Source of the DNA: Agapetus fuscipes
Lineage: Eukaryota > Arthropoda > Insecta > Trichoptera > Glossosomatidae
Reading direction: 5' to 3'
Length of the DNA: 64,000 nucleotides
Assembly: GCA_951799405.1 (NCBI GenBank)
Contig: OX637339.1
Span: 4,092,001-4,156,000, forward strand
Shown in pieces: positions 10,650 to 22,094 of the stretch. Both the position numbers and the translations under genes were made by a program. The stretch's first letter is position 1, and every line of letters starts with the position of its first letter. The notes beneath the pieces are model-generated. The model was given only the letters and a program-made list of their open reading frames with translations, searched no databases and was not told the DNA's origin.

Positions 10650-10745
10650 AGCAAATCCATGGCTCAACTACTTAACTTGAATTTTCCATACAAAAAAAAA
10701 AGATGATCCATAGATCAACTGGGGATCAAACGTGTTGTGAATAAG
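10650..10745. repeat. Repeat H, short inverted-word repeat
   Basis: CAAATCCATGGCTCAAC then GATGATCCATAGATCAAC then GGGGATCAAA. The same order occurs at 37388-37480. Its two halves are partly inverted. Confidence 0.5.
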
Positions 10746-11055
10746 CCTGTTGGATGTCTGCGGCTTTCGCTTGCTAATAAACTGTTTTGTTTTCGGGGTT
10801 AGTTTAAAATTGTTCTGATGAAACGTCGACTAATCCAATTTGAATTAATCGTTGTGTAGCGGCCGCCGCTGCCTTTGTCCATCCCGTCACTAACTTTCTT
10901 CTTTTATGGCTCTAATTACCGTTGTCCTTTTCATCATTTCTTCTTCTCTATAAAAGCCTTGTGACGTCACCACCCTACCTCCCCCTCCGCTATCAACCTC
11001 CTACATTTCTAATGGTGCGTACACACGGGTTGAGTCTAGTTTTTCTGTCTCAATA
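10746..11055. other. Unassigned sequence
   Basis: No repeat or gene recognised. Confidence 0.3.
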
Positions 11056-11277
11056 CTGCATGAAAAAATATTTCGGTTTTCAAATATGCTCTTGGCTGGG
11101 TTGGAAAATTGGTATACCTTTACCAAAGACCGGTAACCGAAGGTCCATCCAGAGTTACATCAGCTGGGTCTTGCTTGAGAATTGGCGCTTTCCACAGCGA
11201 CGTCCATGCTGGCAGAGGACTTTTGAGGTGTGATTCACACAAAAACAGCGCTCACCAAATAAAGCAGCCTAATATAG
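11056..11277 (+). repeat. SINE B body, tail disrupted by an LTR
   Basis: Headless B copy from CAAATATGCTCTTGGCTGGG to CTCACCAAATAAAGCAGCC. The ATT-rich tail is interrupted at 11278 by LTR-alpha. Confidence 0.75.
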
Positions 11278-11645
11278 TGTTACAAACTATGGAATCCATA
11301 GTAGTGTAAAAAAATAATTAGTGAAGTGTTATAAGACGATACATATTACATACTACGAGTATAATGAGAAAATGGTTCAATGTAGTGTCAAAGACTCTGG
11401 GGTGTGCGTCTGCCTCTAATAAAATCCATTATACATAGATTGTAGAACATGCAAGATTCGTCTCTTCGTACCTATATATACTACGAGCAAAGATTCTGCA
11501 GGGAGCCAGGTCTCTTTCAACATTGAGCCGCGAAGTCGATAAGCTAGAGCGAGAAAAGTACTGTATAACCAATATTGTGCAAAATAAATCTTGTTAAATA
11601 AATAAATCGTAGTTTAATTAAAAGAATCCTGTTTAAATCATAGCA
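11278..11645 (+). mobile_element. Solo LTR, family LTR-alpha
   Basis: TGTTACAAAC start, CATAGCA end, CATTGAGCCGCGAAGTCG, TATATATAC and AATAAA words shared with 10215-10649 and 16187-16513. Flanks are ATAG and ATAT, an imperfect 4-bp target duplication. Confidence 0.65.
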
Positions 11646-12019
11646 ATATATATTTTTTATAGTCTTGCCGCTCGGGATTAGCTTCTGAAGAAATGGATCT
11701 GTCTGAACCCGCCTCTCTGGCGGATCGGACGTCGTTATTAATTACTTGGGATAGAGATTTAATCCGGGTGGGGAAAAGGTTTGCTTGTATACCAACGAAA
11801 TAATCTGCCTCGCGAACAGAGATTATGAAGGCTCGGGGTCTTCAGGGAAAAAATACTCATTTGATGCGGGATGGGGAAATGTAAGGGAATAGAAATGTGA
11901 CAATGAATGGAAAAGTTGTTAGAAAAGGAATAGGAAAAGGGAATAAAGATGAATAGTAAAAGAAGTATGAAAAGGACCTATGAGTTGCAAAAATATAAGC
12001 ATGTATAATAATAACATTA
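11646..12019. other. Unassigned sequence
   Basis: No feature recognised. Confidence 0.3.
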
Positions 12020-12297
12020 AGATTATTTATTTGGTGAGCGTTGTTTTTGTGCGTGAATCACACCTCAAGAGCCCTCTGCGAGCTATAGAAAGCCACGATT
12101 CTCAAACAAGACCCAGTTGCTGTAAGGCTGGATGGACCTTTTGATTACCGTCTTTGGTAAAGGAACATGAATTTGTCAACCCGATAGCATACTTGAAAAT
12201 GTAAATTATATTTTTTTTGTGCTCCACAGGGAATCGAACCCACGACTTTCCGATTACGAGTCCGAAGGGTTAACCGCTAGACTACAGACCGTTCCGT
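12020..12297 (-). repeat. SINE B, near full length
   Basis: Reverse copy with the head at CTAGACTACAGACCG (12280-12294) and box B (GGGAATCGAACCCACG in reverse) at about 12230. Confidence 0.85.
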
Positions 12298-12305
12298 AGT
12301 GTAAT

Positions 12306-12392
12306 TTATGGCTGATATTTAATGTACGCCCACAGGCAGACACGTGGAAACTCGCGCTTACGCATGCTGCATTTGTACTTACTTATAAAAAA
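12306..12392 (-). repeat. Family A fragment
   Basis: TTTAATGTACGCCCACAGGC to TTTGTACTTACTTATAAA. Confidence 0.55.
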
Positions 12393-12403
12393 ATCAAACA
12401 ACA

Positions 12404-12650
12404 AAAAGCAACGCTGCTAAGTTACACCTATATTGTAACTTCTTGCAGCATTATCCCCGAAAGGGTCACATGTGGCGAGTGGAAGCTAATATTCCCAGCT
12501 CCCGAAAGTTACTCATTTCTTTTGAAGGCTGAGTAAGCCTTGCCGGTTTCTTATTTTGGGTTTGAAGTAGACACCAAAATGGGAAATCATTTCTGACGCC
12601 CTCGATGGGATTCGAGCCCGAGCTCTCGGCATGTAAGCATGTCAAACCAA
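12404..12650 (-). repeat. SINE C
   Basis: AAGTTACACCTATATTG at the tail and GATTCGAGCCCGAGCTCTCG at box B. Confidence 0.8.
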
Positions 12651-12915
12651 CCGGTCCGTAGTCTAGTAGTTAACATATCTGACTACACAAATGGAAGATT
12701 GCAGGTTCGAATCCCAGCGGAGCACAACAAACATACCATTTATATTTTCTAGTATGCTCTTCGCTGGGTGAAAAATTCATATACCTTTACTAAAGACCAG
12801 CCACTAAAGGTCCATCCAGCCTTGCAGCAACTGGGGTGACGACCAAGCTCGCAGAGGGATCTTGAGCTGTGATTCACACAAAAACAGCGCTCACCAAATA
12901 AATCATCGTAATATT
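12651..12915 (+). repeat. SINE B, head-to-head with a SINE C
   Basis: CCGGTCCGTAGTCTAGTAG head, GGTTCGAATCCCAGCGG box B, ending TCATCGTAATATTATTATTG. Confidence 0.85.
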
Positions 12916-13149
12916 ATTATTGTTATTACAAACTTAGCCATGGTATATCAAAATTACTTTCTAAGTATTCGCAATTCTCTCAGGTGGGAATATATCAAAT
13001 AGTAATTAGATAAATGCAGGTAGGCGAGCGGGGAGGTAGGCTGGTTGTAATCAAACATTAATTGGATGTATTTTATATGGAGACGCTTTGCCAGCACGTC
13101 CCAAGCGAATTCAATTAATGGGGGAAGAAAACGCGTGCCAGGTAACACT

Positions 13150-13322
13150 CGGTAAAGTAACTACATATTAAACGATACCAGAGTGGAAGTCTCATCACCA
13201 CGGTAATTCTTACCTACCGAATATCGGTAATATTTATCAGCTAACTTATCAGATGTTCACTTGCGGCCATCTTGGATTGACAGGTCTACAAATATTACCG
13301 ATATTCAGTTGGTAAGAATTAC
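13150..13322. mobile_element. MITE with GGTAATTCTTACC arms
   Basis: Arms GTAATTCTTACCTACCG (from 13203) and CAGTTGGTAAGAATTAC (to 13322) surround CTTGCGGCCATCTTGGATTG. The core is shared with the larger element at 35099-35342. Confidence 0.6.
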
Positions 13323-13327
13323 ATTGG

Positions 13328-13605
13328 ACACGGTCCGCAGTCCAGTGGCAACACTTCGGACTCGTAAAATGGAAGGTTGTGGATTCGGATCGGAGCACAA
13401 AAATATACCATTATGTATATCCAAATGTGCTCTTCGCTGGGTTGAAAAATTCATAAACCTTTACCAAAGACCGGTCACTGAAAGGTCCATCCAACCTTAC
13501 AACAACTGGGTCTTGCTTGAGAATTAGCGCTTTCTACAGCGACGACCAAGCTCGCAGAGGGCTCTTGAGGTGTGATACACACAAAAACAGCGCTCACCAA
13601 ATAAA
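13328..13605 (+). repeat. SINE B
   Basis: Head ACGGTCCGCAGTCCAGTGG, full body and CTCACCAAATAAATTATCC end. Confidence 0.85.
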
Positions 13606-13611
13606 TTATCC

Positions 13612-13940
13612 TTTTTTTGCAACTTAGCTACACATATAGTGTAACTACTTGCCGCGTTATTCCCAAAGGGGTCGCATGTGGCGAGTTGAACCTATTTATT
13701 TTTACGAGTAAGGGTGCCGGCCTTACGCCAACCACTTAAGTTGAAGTGGAGATTTCCCAGCTCCCGAGAGTGCTGGTACTCATTTCTTGTGAAGGCTGAG
13801 TAAACCTTGCCGGTATTTTATTTTTGGGGTTTGAAATAAACACCGGAGCGGGAAATCATTTCAGACACCCTCGGTGGGATTCGAACCCGAGCTTTCGGCA
13901 TGGAATGCAAGCACTCTACCACCTGAGCTATCAACCGGAC
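13612..13940 (-). repeat. SINE C, tail-to-tail with SINE B
   Basis: Tail CAACTTAGCTACACATATAG at left; head CCACCTGAGCTATCAACCGG ends at about 13937. Confidence 0.85.
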
Positions 13941-14129
13941 AAGATAAGATAAAAGAATTAAACTGTGTATGTAAGAGTAGATTAACGTAGATGAATAATA
14001 GAAATGAAAGTTCTTAACTTATTTGCTACGCATCGGAAAACTCATCAAATTATAAGTTAGCGAAACAAAGCGACATACCTACAAGTTAGTTGAATAAATA
14101 AATACGAATAAAAGATTCGCTGAATTCGT

Positions 14130-14697
14130 GTTATTCAGAAACATGCGAGTATTCGAGATGCGAGAGGAAGACCGAGAAAGGTAGGTATGGATGGACCAAA
14201 TATCCGAAATTGCGAATGAATGGAATATCCAGAGTCATAATAAAATAAGAGCCTGTATGAGGAAGGTTATGACTCTGGAGGAAATGAAAGAAGTATGTAA
14301 GGACAGAAAGAAATGGCGGTTGATCTGTAATGTTGGCGGCTAGGGTGTATAAAAGTGGAATTTGTTTTGTTTTTAGTTTTGATGTCCGTACATATTATCA
14401 TTTGTTGATTTAAAAAATGTAATTAGCCGTGTATGTTCCTTGACTAATAGGTTGGTATGCGGCTGACCACCCCCATGCTGTACAAATGGTTCACTTTACC
14501 AATGTCACCCCTGTTTCAGGGAAGGACGGCAAGAGTTGCAGGGTGTATGTCCATTAGAGATTTGGTTTTTATGTTGTAGGTTCACATGAGGCATGTGCAA
14601 ACGCGAGCTTGTACGTGTCTGGTTGTGAGAATGCATGTAATGTGAATCTCTAATGTAACATATCTTTGCAACTTAGATTAAATTAGATTAGAACTTA
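14130..14697 (+). mobile_element. LINE L2 3' end with family A tail
   Basis: 14130-14345 encodes an L2 ORF end (ARGRPRK-like, then VMTLEEMKEVCKDRKKWRLI, CNVGG). A linker follows, then family A from about 14436 (TTCCTTGACTAATAGGTTGG) to a TTAGATTAAATTAGATTAG tail. Confidence 0.75.
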
Positions 14698-15165
14698 TTT
14701 TGAATAAAAGTTCAAGTAATAGTTAACTAAAATATTACTACACTTCAATATACCGGGCCTTAGTTGCGTAATCAGCCACATAATTATGTTAGATACAAAT
14801 ATACAATCACCCGATTTTATAGATACAACGAATACTTTGTACTTAATTGTTCTTTTTACTTTTTCCCTATCAATAGTTCATTGAATATCTAACTAGACAG
14901 TTTTATTGCCTGTTGACTCCTGTTTATTTTAATTATGTATTATTTTTCTCTGTAACAAAGCTAACATAAATTCAGTAAACTTTCTTACATTGTAATTGTA
15001 TTAACATTAACGTTTATCCTTTATTTTCTGAAGTTTACTTAATTCCCCTAGATCTCGTAAATAAACAAAATGTAGGGAAGATCAAATTTAAACTAGAGTT
15101 ACGATTATTGGACAAATTAATGATATATCAAGATTAATTAGACTGTTAGGATATAAGACGAATAG
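14698..15165. other. Unassigned AT-rich sequence
   Basis: No feature recognised. Confidence 0.35.
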
Positions 15166-15670
15166 TTATGGGAGGACTTACATTATTCTCGACGTTTCGT
15201 TGGCGTCGTAGTGAACTTCTTCAGGATGTACCCTTTCTGCACGACGATTGACATATTATCCTAAAATTTCAAGATGAATAACACTTTTGGGATATTAGAC
15301 AAACAATTATAGGAGAGCTTATATGAGTCGTATAACTGCAAACGCCGTCATCACCAAAATTTATGATTTTTGAGATAATGATTGAATTTGATTCTGCACA
15401 GTGTAACAAATCATTTGCTGTGTGCGATATAATGTAAACGTCACTTAATCCTTTGTAATTTTAATAAAAAAAGTATGATTTCGTGCAAACGCCGTCATCT
15501 CCAACTGGTGTTGTCATTTTACAAGTTTACAAGTTTATTTTTCTCAAAATCATCGCGTATGGAGTTGACGGCGTATGCATTTATACGACTCATATTATTC
15601 TCGACTTTTCGTTGGCGTCGTAGCCAACTTCTTCACGAAGCACACATTCTGCACGACCATTGAGGATGAA
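15166..15670 (-). mobile_element. Penelope-like segments with two hammerhead-like motifs, split by a MITE
   Basis: On the - strand both 15235-15195 and 15665-15597 read GTGCAGAA..., CTGAAGAAG or GTGAAGAAG, a stem with loop, then AACGAAACGTCG or AACGAAAAGTCG. The left flank of the second is broken by the insertion at 15323-15594; GGAGAGCTTA joins TTCTCGAC. 15171-15200 keeps the uninterrupted order. Confidence 0.55.
15323..15594. mobile_element. MITE with TATGAGTCGTATAA ends and TTA target duplication
   Basis: Left TATGAGTCGTATAACTGC, right inverted match ATGCATTTATACGACTCATA, and AAACGCCGTCAT / TTGACGGCGT further in. TTA at 15320-15322 and 15595-15597 is the target duplication, as in PIF/Harbinger elements (inference). 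Confidence 0.75.
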
Positions 15671-15746
15671 CTGATTCTAATAAGTCACAAGTTATTATAT
15701 ACCCTCGTATAAATGTGAAACAATCTTGTTAAGATTGTGATTGTCT

Positions 15747-15935
15747 TCCCTGTTTCAGGGAAGGTCGGCAAGAGTTGCAGGGCTTATGTCCATTTGAGAA
15801 TTGGGTTTTTATATTGCAGGTCCACATGCGGCATGTGTGAGCGCGAAAATATACGTGTCTGCTTGTGGGAATGCATTTGATATGAATCTCAAATGATACA
15901 TATCCTTGCAGCTTAGATTTAGATTTAGATAATAA
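15747..15935 (+). repeat. Family A repeat, 5'-truncated
   Basis: CCCTGTTTCAGGGAAGGTCG to CTTGCAGCTTAGATTTAGA. Confidence 0.8.
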
Positions 15936-16039
15936 TTGTTGCATTGTTAATCATAATTATCTATACTCTTCGTACAAGGGTAGGTACATAATAACTTTGT
16001 GTCATATTAAAATCAGTACATCCTCAATAGTCGTCCAAA

Positions 16040-16085
16040 AAAAGTGCCTCCTGAAAACGTTGGCTACGTCACCAACGAAACGATG
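16040..16085 (+). other. Hammerhead-like motif, Penelope-type
   Basis: CTGAAAA, C, GTTGG/CCAAC stem around CTACGTCA, then GAAACG, in the same setting as the other copies. Confidence 0.5.
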
Positions 16086-16186
16086 AAAATAATGTAAATT
16101 CTCCCGTAATACGTCTAATGTCCGAAAAGCGTATTTAATCTTAAAAATTAATTAAAATATCTAAGAGGGGTTACGGTGTTAAAAGG

Positions 16187-16513
16187 TGTTACGAACTACG
16201 AGTTTGTGTGAACATGTACCTAGGCACGTAGCTTGCTGGTGTGCGTAACTGGAATAGTTTCAAACAGCTAGTATAATGATGAAATGGATTATAGTAATCT
16301 GACTCCAAATATAACCCATTATGGAAGTATATATGAAATAATCTCGACCACCTAAGAATCGTCTCTTTCATACCTATATATATGTACGTGTAAAGATTCT
16401 GCGGAGAGCCAGAGTCGCTTGAAACATTGTGACGCGAGGTCAACAAGCTAGAGCGAGAAAAGCTATCAGTACATTGTAAACTGATTAGAGAAAGTCCAAG
16501 TAAAATTATAACA
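16187..16513 (+). mobile_element. Solo LTR, family LTR-alpha
   Basis: TGTTACGAACTACG start, ATTATAACA end and CTAGAGCGAGAAAAGCTATC word shared with 11278-11645. No target duplication is visible. Confidence 0.65.
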
Positions 16514-17022
16514 GTATGGAAAATACTAGTGCGATTTATTTTTCATATTTTTTTTTCCATTTACGCGGTTGGAGTGAGCTTGCGGCGATCTTTTATACTT
16601 GGTGTAAAGATTATCCTTGAATCACGACATTCTCTTACACAGAACAAATAAGTGTGCTGCTAAGAAAAATATCGAAATTTCAAATCTTCTTCAATAAAAG
16701 AATTATTCTTCGATAGAAAAAGTTTTTCTTTTTTTTTCGTTACTAATTGAGTTTCCCTGTAAGTTTATGAAAGCTCTCCTCGCTGCGGGATGATTCTGTC
16801 AACTCGAAATCGTGATAAATGTGCCGACTTGTCAAAAATCCACGACACTACATCGGCTTCTGTTTTACAAATGGTCAAAAGTAACACACTTAAAAGAAGT
16901 TTCACTTTTTTTCGTCTGCCGGATAATCTGGTAGCTTTTCTTTAAAATTAAAATAGTCGTCTTCAAAGAATTGCAAAAAAAACATCTATTGTGATAAAAA
17001 TGGTCCACCAAATACCATTGAC
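16514..17022. other. Unassigned sequence
   Basis: No feature recognised. Confidence 0.35.
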
Positions 17023-17325
17023 CGGTCCATAGCTCAGTGGTAACACTGCGGACTCTGAATGGGAAGGTTGTGGGTTCGAATCCCGGCGGAGCACAAAAAA
17101 TATACCATTTATATTTTTAATATTTACTCTTCGCTGGGTTGAAAAATTCATAAACCTTTACCAATGACCTTTACATAATGAATTTACAACTGGGTCTTGC
17201 TTGAGTATTGGCGCTTTGTAGCGATGACCAAGCTCGTACACCTCTGCGGCACGGCAGCAAGTGTCATATACCCCTAGAGTCTCTAGAATCTAGGGAGTCT
17301 CCCGCACAGGATTTCTTAAAAAAAA
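17023..17325 (+). repeat. SINE B variant with a different tail (B-alt)
   Basis: B head and body, with the copy losing part of the middle, up to GCGATGACCAAGCTCGTAC. Then a new tail: CACCTCTGCGGCAC, CAAGTGTCATATACCCC, GTCTCCCGCACAGGATTTC and an A run. The same tail is at 44188-44330. Confidence 0.7.
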
Positions 17326-17394
17326 AACATTTTGCAATTTTAAAAATAAGTGCTACACTTTTAACCAAAAAGTGTCACATAATAATGCATTTTT

Positions 17395-17480
17395 TTGCGG
17401 GTATGTGAACCGTATCTAGAATAAGTAGAGTAAAATAAATAACCGCAATTTTTATTAAATTGAACCCGGTAAAATCATAA
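17395..17480 (+). mobile_element. LTR fragment (3' end)
   Basis: AGTAAAATAAATAACCGC then GAACCCGGTAAAATCATAA, resembling the 3' end of the 10215-10649 LTR. Confidence 0.45.
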
Positions 17481-17525
17481 AAATATCTGGAAAGTCCAGC
17501 TTCGATAAACCACGGTAGCAGTCGT

Positions 17526-17790
17526 GTGGCCGGTGGCCGGTCTGTAGTCTAATGATTAATGCTACAGAATAGATTAATGCTACTCGTAAATGGAATGTCG
17601 TGGGTTCAATTCCCAGAGGAACATAAAAAAATTTCATTAAATTTTTAAAATCTGTGCTTGGTTGGGTTAAAAATTAAATTAACCGGTCACCAAAGTGAGA
17701 TCTTGCTTGTATTATTGGCGCTTTCTATAGCGACGATTAAGCTTCAAGAGAGGGCTCTTGAGGTATGATTCATGCAAAGACAACTCTTAT
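17526..17790 (+). repeat. SINE B, diverged
   Basis: GGCCGGTCTGTAGTCTAATG head, GGGTTCAATTCCCAGAGG box B and GGGCTCTTGAGGTATGATTC near the end. Confidence 0.75.
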
Positions 17791-17799
17791 CTACATAAT

Positions 17800-18032
17800 C
17801 TATAGAAACAAAATATATGTAACATTGGGGATTCACATTTATATACATTCTCACAAGCAGACACATACCTATAAGTTCGCACTTGCCCATGCCGCATGTG
17901 AACCTACACCATAAAAACCCAAATCTCAAATGAAAATATTTACCCTGCAACTCTTGCCGACCTTCTCTGAAACACAGCTGACAGTGGCAGAGTGAACCAT
18001 TTTCTACAACATGGGTAGTCGGCCGCATGCCG
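17800..18032 (-). repeat. Family A repeat
   Basis: CACAAGCAGACACATACC and CCTGCAACTCTTGCCGACC; right end GGTAGTCGGCCGCATGCCG. Confidence 0.75.
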
Positions 18033-18418
18033 AACAGCACTCACCGAGTAAATCATCATAATATTTACACAGATCCTTGAAAGCAAATCTGTCAAAACAT
18101 AGATGATGATATTATGGCTTCATGAGCTTCGGTTGGCGCAATGTAGATGTCGTTGCTCTAACGTGCGGTCTGCGGGATTATTAAATTAATGGAATCCCGG
18201 AGCCCTTAATGATTCATGAAGAGGCTGCACACTAAATAATTATTTTAATTAGGTATTCAGCTTAGCCCGTCAAATTAATTAATATTATGATTTTATTAAT
18301 CATTTAACACTAAGCTCATCAGTAAATACTTTGAAAGCTCAACGAACGATCCTAGATTTAGGAAAATATTAAATAAACCTTCATCATAACTTCATCTAGT
18401 GGCTACAGATTTAATATA
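18033..18418. other. Unassigned sequence
   Basis: No feature recognised. Confidence 0.3.
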
Positions 18419-18419
18419 A

Positions 18420-18787
18420 TAATCTATAATCTAAGTTGCAAAGTTATATTAACATTTAAATTTCATGCTAAATACATGCCCACAAACAAACACGTCTCAG
18501 CCCTAGTCTAGTCCATCTCAGTTAATTTTAGTACGACCATTCCTTGACTTATAGGTTGGTATGAGGCTAACCACCCATACTGTAAAAAGCGACTCACTTT
18601 GCCGATGTCTTCCATTTTTCAGGGAAGGTCAGGAAAAGTTACAGGGCTTATTTGGGGTTTGGATTTTAAATTTTAAGTACACATGCTGCGTTTGTAAGCG
18701 CAAACCTACACGTGTCTGCTTGTGGGCATGCACTTAATATGAATCTAAAATGTTAACATATCTTTGCAACTTGGATTGATTGTAGAT
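18420..18787. repeat. Two family A copies, inverted to each other
   Basis: 18420-18515 is a tail fragment on the - strand. 18537-18787 is a copy on the + strand starting at TTCCTTGACTTATAGGTTGG. Confidence 0.75.
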
Positions 18788-18892
18788 AGACCTGTTATAT
18801 TTACGTACGTAGGTACTCGCATAATATAAACATTTGGATATAGTGAATGCAGCGGTCGGGGAACCGGGGTAAACTACCCCAAATGGGGTCTT

Positions 18893-19220
18893 CTTCTTCT
18901 TCGTGTCAGCTTCACACCGTATTGGCCCAGTAACGAGCAATGTCTACAGCTCTTTGGTTTCCCGCAAAGAGATCATCCATGGAGCAGCTTGTCGGACAGG
19001 AGGGACAACACCGCAGGTGCTCCATTGTTTGCTGAGCTCCACACTCACATAGTGTAGAGTCCTCCCGTCCCAATAAATCCCCAGGTCAGCATGTTGGCCC
19101 GGGCTCTTCCAACATTGGTCCTCAATCTGTTCATGGATTTCCACACGGGCCACTCGAGGTTCTTTCCTAGAGGTAGTATCTGCAGGCTGCACAAAGCTCT
19201 CCGGGCATTCCTCCTTCCAC
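18893..19220 (-). mobile_element. LINE ORF2 C-terminal fragment with zinc-knuckle-like motif, frameshifted, (GAA)n tail
   Basis: On the - strand the frame reads KSMNRLRTNVGRARANMLTW then LYT. After a one-base shift it continues CECGAQQTMEHLRCCPSCP and a C-terminal DIARYWANTV stop, followed by GAAGAAGAAG at 18902-18893. The CxCG...H...C pattern after the reverse transcriptase domain is typical of Jockey/RTE-type elements. It is dead because of the shift near 19040. Confidence 0.7.
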
Positions 19221-20095
19221 ATTTGGGTACCAACAAATGTTTTTTTTGGGGTAATTTTCTATTATCACAATTTACTAATAGCTTACTATTTTCATGTAAC
19301 TTTTTTTTATTTTCCGTGTAAATTAATTTAATAAACAATGTTTATTTAAATATACATGGATTATCTTCTTTGCAAAATGGGGGGAAGGGGTAATATCAAC
19401 TACACAAAAATAATTTGGGGTACTGGTTAAAAAAGTTCCCCGATTGTTGAGTTAATTATTCGAATCTCAATCCCAGTGTCTTGTTCTTGCCATTGCTTCA
19501 GGTAAAGAATCACAACTAACTGCCAATAATTCACCAGACCTTTAATACACTTTACACAAAAACAAAAGCTGTCAACGACGTGTGACGTAACAAATCAGGG
19601 GAGAGAATCTACTCCACAGAAGTTTAAGGATAAATGGGTTATCCCAAGTTGGGGGATGTTGAAGTGGAGTTAATTGGAAAAACTCATTGACTAGAAAATA
19701 TTGGAACGAAAATAGACATTGTAGATCTGTTTCAACTTATTTACGTACATGGTCATTTGTAAGAAAGAAAACAAAGCACTTCACAGTTGCATTTCCATGT
19801 GTACAAAAAAAATCGGGCGAATGTAAAAATGATCCTAGAAAGTGGTTTCTATTGCGAATAATAATGGATGCCGAACCAGTCCGATCATAGCTACAATTGA
19901 TAGATAACACGGATTTTAAATTGTGATCGCTTAAATTAACGAATTTAAAAGTAAAAAGTATTTATTTGAAGACATTATGGCATTTGGTATAATCGGGTGT
20001 CGAAGCACAAAATGGATTTGGACATAATGGCCTTATTTCGTATGACTACACCACTGCACCGTTTGACAGGACTGAGACAACTGTGGGCCGTATCT
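19221..20095. other. Unassigned sequence
   Basis: No gene, known repeat or structured element recognised. The open frame 19687-19890 has no supporting feature. Confidence 0.4.
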
Positions 20096-20452
20096 ATCTA
20101 TAATAATCTATAATCTAAGCTGCAAAGATATGTTTCATTTGAGATTCATATTAAATGCATTCCCATAAGCAGACATGCATAATTTCGCGCTTACACATGC
20201 CGCATGTGGACCTACAATATAAAAAACCCAACTCTCAAATGAACATAAGCCCTGTAACTCTTGCCGACCTTCCCTGAAGCAGGGAATTTAGTTTCCGCCA
20301 GCACGTGTACTTACAAATTAAAACCAAAACCTCAAATGAGCATAAGCCCTGCAACTTTTGCCGACCCTCCCTGAAACAAGGGGGAAATTGGCAAAGTGAG
20401 CACTTTTTTTACTGAATGTGTGGTCAGCCTCATACCAACCTATAAATCAAGG
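20096..20452 (-). repeat. Two adjoining family A copies, the left one truncated
   Basis: 20096-20285 runs from the AATCTATAATCTAAGC tail to CCTTCCCTGAAGCAGGG. 20286-20452 starts again at CGTGTACTTACAAATT and goes to TATAAATCAAGGA. Confidence 0.75.
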
Positions 20453-20980
20453 ATAAAATAACCAATAAGACAATCTATAAGATAAATGATGAAAAATAAA
20501 ATATATATACGTATTAGATACTTTTTCAAGAATGTATTAATTCTCACCAGTTCCTTTATCATTATGAAGAAGTAGACACGAGTAATATACTGTGTTTTGT
20601 TACAGACTCCTTTGAACTCATTAGCCAACTCGAAGCAGAAGAATCTCTGGAGCGTGCTTTTCAATATTTGTAACTGCTCCTTTGTCACGCTTTGTAACGG
20701 ATGGGAGGCAAGGAAGGGGTGTGCCTCCTCGAGAAAAACTAATACGTACTAATTATTATTAATTCGTACTATTTTTGTCACAAACCAAGTGAAACAGTTA
20801 TTTTTCCAGATTTGTATTTATTGTGTTCTTATGTCTAGTGCGTTGCTTTGTTTGTGAAAACATGCATTCCAAGCTAATAGACTTGGATTCAAATCCTACT
20901 AAAGTTGTCAGATATGACGTTCCATTTCGGGAACGCCACGTTACTAAAATGCACATACAGCGCAACTTCTTAGCAATCTA
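20453..20980. other. Unassigned AT-rich sequence
   Basis: The 82-codon frame at 20440-20688 (- strand) overlaps the family A edge and has no recognisable domain. Confidence 0.35.
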
Positions 20981-20982
20981 TC

Positions 20983-21232
20983 TATCTATAATCTAAGCTG
21001 CGAAGATATGGTTACATTTAAGGCTCATATGAAATGCATGCCTACAGACAGGCACATGTAGGTTCGCGCCTACACATTCTGCATGTGTGCATACAAATCA
21101 ACAAAACCTCACATGAACATAAACCTTGCAACTCCTGCCGCCGTTCCCTGAACCGGGTTGGCATTGGCAAAAGTGAACCGATTTTTACAGCATGGGTGGT
21201 CAGCCTCATACCAACCTATCAGTCAAGGAGCA
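20983..21232 (-). repeat. Family A repeat
   Basis: Complete copy with tail at CTATAATCTAAGCTGCG and start at CCTATCAGTCAAGGA. Confidence 0.8.
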
Positions 21233-21247
21233 GCAATGATTGTAATA

Positions 21248-21656
21248 AACTTCTTAGCCCAAAATCAAAATGCCGGCTAGCTTTACTCAGTTTTCATCAG
21301 AAATGAGAACCAGCCCACTCGGGAGCTGGAAAACTCCACTTCATGTAAAGTGGTTGTTGTAAGGCTGATCTGTGTCAAAGACAATGGAGTAAGAGGAAAA
21401 CAATGTGGATTGTAAAACCTGTTTATTTTCACCGGTCAACCTTACACCAACTACTTTACTTGAAGTGGGGTTTTCCAGCTCCCGAGGGGATTGGTTCTCA
21501 TTTCTAATGAAGCCTACGTCAAACTATCCGGCATTTTGATTTTGGTCTTAAATAAACACCGATATGGGAAATCATTCCTGACATTCTTGGTGCAGATCGA
21601 ATCCTTACCCTCCGGCATTGAATGCAAGCTCTCTACCAACTGATCTATCGACCGGA
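21248..21656. repeat. Two SINE C copies in inverted orientation
   Basis: 21248-21370 is a + strand piece without head. 21424-21656 is a - strand copy with the head at ACTGATCTATCGACCGG. Confidence 0.75.
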
Positions 21657-22094
21657 CTTTCTGGGGTGTGTTGCTCTAATCCCATCACAGGCTTACACAT
21701 TCTTCATGTGGTATAAAAACCACTGCGACACCTTCTTAGATGCTAAAACTCATCAAATTTTAAAATTGAATAAAAGGGGTGGATTCCATACTTTGTTTAG
21801 TGCTTTTTTTCTGGAAGAAATTCTTACGTCTTTGTGGGTAGATTTTTTTATTAAATAAACAACGTTGTTTTTTTATGGCAAACATTTTGTAGTAAAAAAA
21901 AACACGTTTTTGCCGATCCAGGCCGACATGGGGTTATTTGAATATTAAACACATTTCAATATTCATGTTCTACCTTAACACTTTCTCTGCCGTGATCCCA
22001 TTTTTAAAATGCTTGTTAAGATTTGATGCAACTTAGTCAAGTTTTTTTTTTAAGTTAAGTTGGCATGACATGCATGGTCCTATAAGATGATATA
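21657..22094. other. Unassigned AT-rich sequence
   Basis: The open frame 21622-21858 begins inside SINE C and is a shadow. Confidence 0.35.
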
